Positions 63,308 to 64,000 of a DNA stretch of 64,000 nucleotides are shown here, in pieces. The stretch's first letter is position 1; each line of letters begins with the position of its first letter. The translations under genes and the position numbers were made by a program. Location of the stretch: contig OX457028.1 in NCBI GenBank assembly GCA_949752745.1, positions 20,506,352 through 20,570,351 on the forward strand. The letters are read 5' to 3'. Source of the DNA: Protula sp. h YS-2021 (Eukaryota > Annelida > Polychaeta > Sabellida > Serpulidae). Under the pieces are notes generated by a model, which was given only the letters and a program-made list of their open reading frames with translations, was not told the origin of the DNA and did no database searches.

Positions 63308-64000
63308 TCAGACCGTGGTGCGGTCACACTTCCCATAGAACTGGTGCAGGGAATCCCTTGCAATTTTGTATCCCTCTGCGGCATCGCGGATCAGGACACA
63401 GTCCTCCACCAACTCTTTAGGTCTCCCCTCGAGTGTCATGATGAGGTAGGACAGCCTATCCTTCGGTTGGCTAACGACGCTTTCCACGACGGTCTGAAAC
63501 CTGTGGATGTAGCTGGCGTATTCAGCTTGTCTGCCTGTAAAGTGCGGCAGGGCGGCGCGGTCGATGCAGCGGCGGGCTTCAGACCAGGTTGGCTGGGTGC
63601 TGTAGTGGCTGGGAACCGCTGGGCTTATGGTAACTGGTTGGGCCATTTCACTTCGCAGCTCTTCGAGCTCCCTCCGCATCTTTTCGGTCTTCAGGCGCTC
63701 TATTTCAAGCGCAATTTGATGCGCTTCGCGGCGCGCCTTCTCCAATTCAGCTGTGGGGTCTCGTGCCAAGTCCGCCGCCTTGGCTCCGTGGTTTGCATCG
63801 CTGCTGCTTGGCTGCGGATCATCACCAGGAAGCGCCCCATTGGCGTCGTCATGTTTCCCTTCCTCAACCCCCCTATCGGTGGCCGGCTCCTGCATCGCCG
63901 CATACTGGTCCTCAGCGTCCTTCACCCTCTGTGCAAATGCCTCTAGGCTTGCCTTGGCTGCTGCCTGGACTGCCTCATCGGCCACCTCCCTCAGGTCGTC
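63308..64000 (-). CDS. BEL/Pao gag, N-terminal part outside the window
   Basis: The frame is open to the window edge; there is no ATG within it before the edge (the first nearby codon often taken as start, at 63985, is GTG), so the true start lies outside. Contents: acidic, Glu/Ala-rich helix (about 63700-63860, EKARREAHQIALEIERLKTE is coiled-coil-like), then the DUF1759 gag block LPHFTGRQAEYASYIHRFQT, LSYLIMTLEGRPKELVEDCV, and the end DSLHQFYGKCDRTTV with TGA at 63308-63310. Pol-frame residues (KGPIIKAHDADALTNLAQDM) continue the same domain in the -1 frame, so gag and pol belong to one protein split by a frameshift. Confidence 0.9.
   Translation of the reverse strand, partial: DDLREVADEAVQAAAKASLEAFAQRVKDAEDQYAAMQEPATDRGVEEGKHDDANGALPGDDPQPSSSDANHGAKAADLARDPTAELEKARREAHQIALEIERLKTEKMRRELEELRSEMAQPVTISPAVPSHYSTQPTWSEARRCIDRAALPHFTGRQAEYASYIHRFQTVVESVVSQPKDRLSYLIMTLEGRPKELVEDCVLIRDAAEGYKIARDSLHQFYGKCDRTTV

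Overview
The window comes from an animal nuclear genome. Genes are split by GT-AG introns and the proteins are metazoan (MOB4, PDRG1, GPANK1, SARNP). Intergenic and intronic DNA is AT-leaning and crowded with DNA transposons, a DIRS-like and a BEL/Pao retroelement, long homopolymers and minisatellites. Elements built from ~160-bp tandem repeats with a hairpin end resemble the pearl/CvA (Helentron-type) elements known from bivalve molluscs, so a marine invertebrate, possibly a mollusc, is the best guess. Species cannot be fixed from the sequence alone.

Layout. 1-5058: no host gene; a LINE relic (about 1815-3335) interrupted by a terminal-inverted-repeat element with an 11-bp target duplication. 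5059-8064: two genes on the minus strand, PDRG1 (three exons, 127 aa) and upstream of it GPANK1 (352 aa, uninterrupted coding exon). 8200-16600: repeats, including a 1.45-kb element filled with a 159-bp satellite, a GC-rich inverted repeat and an orphan ORF. 17805-19357: relic of a Harbinger-type (HARBI1-like) nuclease. 21625-24062: decayed DIRS-like gag and pol. 24700-29010: tandem repeats, a tRNA-derived repeat, a cluster of ETS/CRE-like motifs and another hairpin-ended element.

29955-40149 (minus): complete MOB4 gene, seven exons reconstructed by hand with every intron phase closing (219 aa). Its sixth exon runs into an array of six near-identical 104-bp units, each carrying the last 82 nt of the exon plus its splice donor. 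Intron 1 holds a large inverted-repeat complex. 41409-54451 (plus): complete SARNP gene, nine exons, 255 aa, divergent from MOB4 with 1.26 kb between start codons. Its third intron carries a 1.87-kb long-inverted-repeat element with a perfect 8-bp target duplication and a second element nested inside.

57487-64000 (minus): the 3' two thirds or more of a BEL/Pao LTR retrotransposon: 1,176-bp 3' LTR, polypurine tract, a 1,487-aa pol reading frame with protease, RT, RNase H and integrase, and gag in another frame running off the window edge.

The four host genes are housekeeping: URI/prefoldin-like complex (PDRG1), a G-patch RNA-associated protein (GPANK1), the STRIPAK subunit MOB4 and the TREX/mRNA-export factor SARNP. 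The sequence shows no operon-like coupling. The most unusual points are the MOB4 exon-junction minisatellite, the hairpin-forming insertion in SARNP, and the recurrent hairpin-ended element family.
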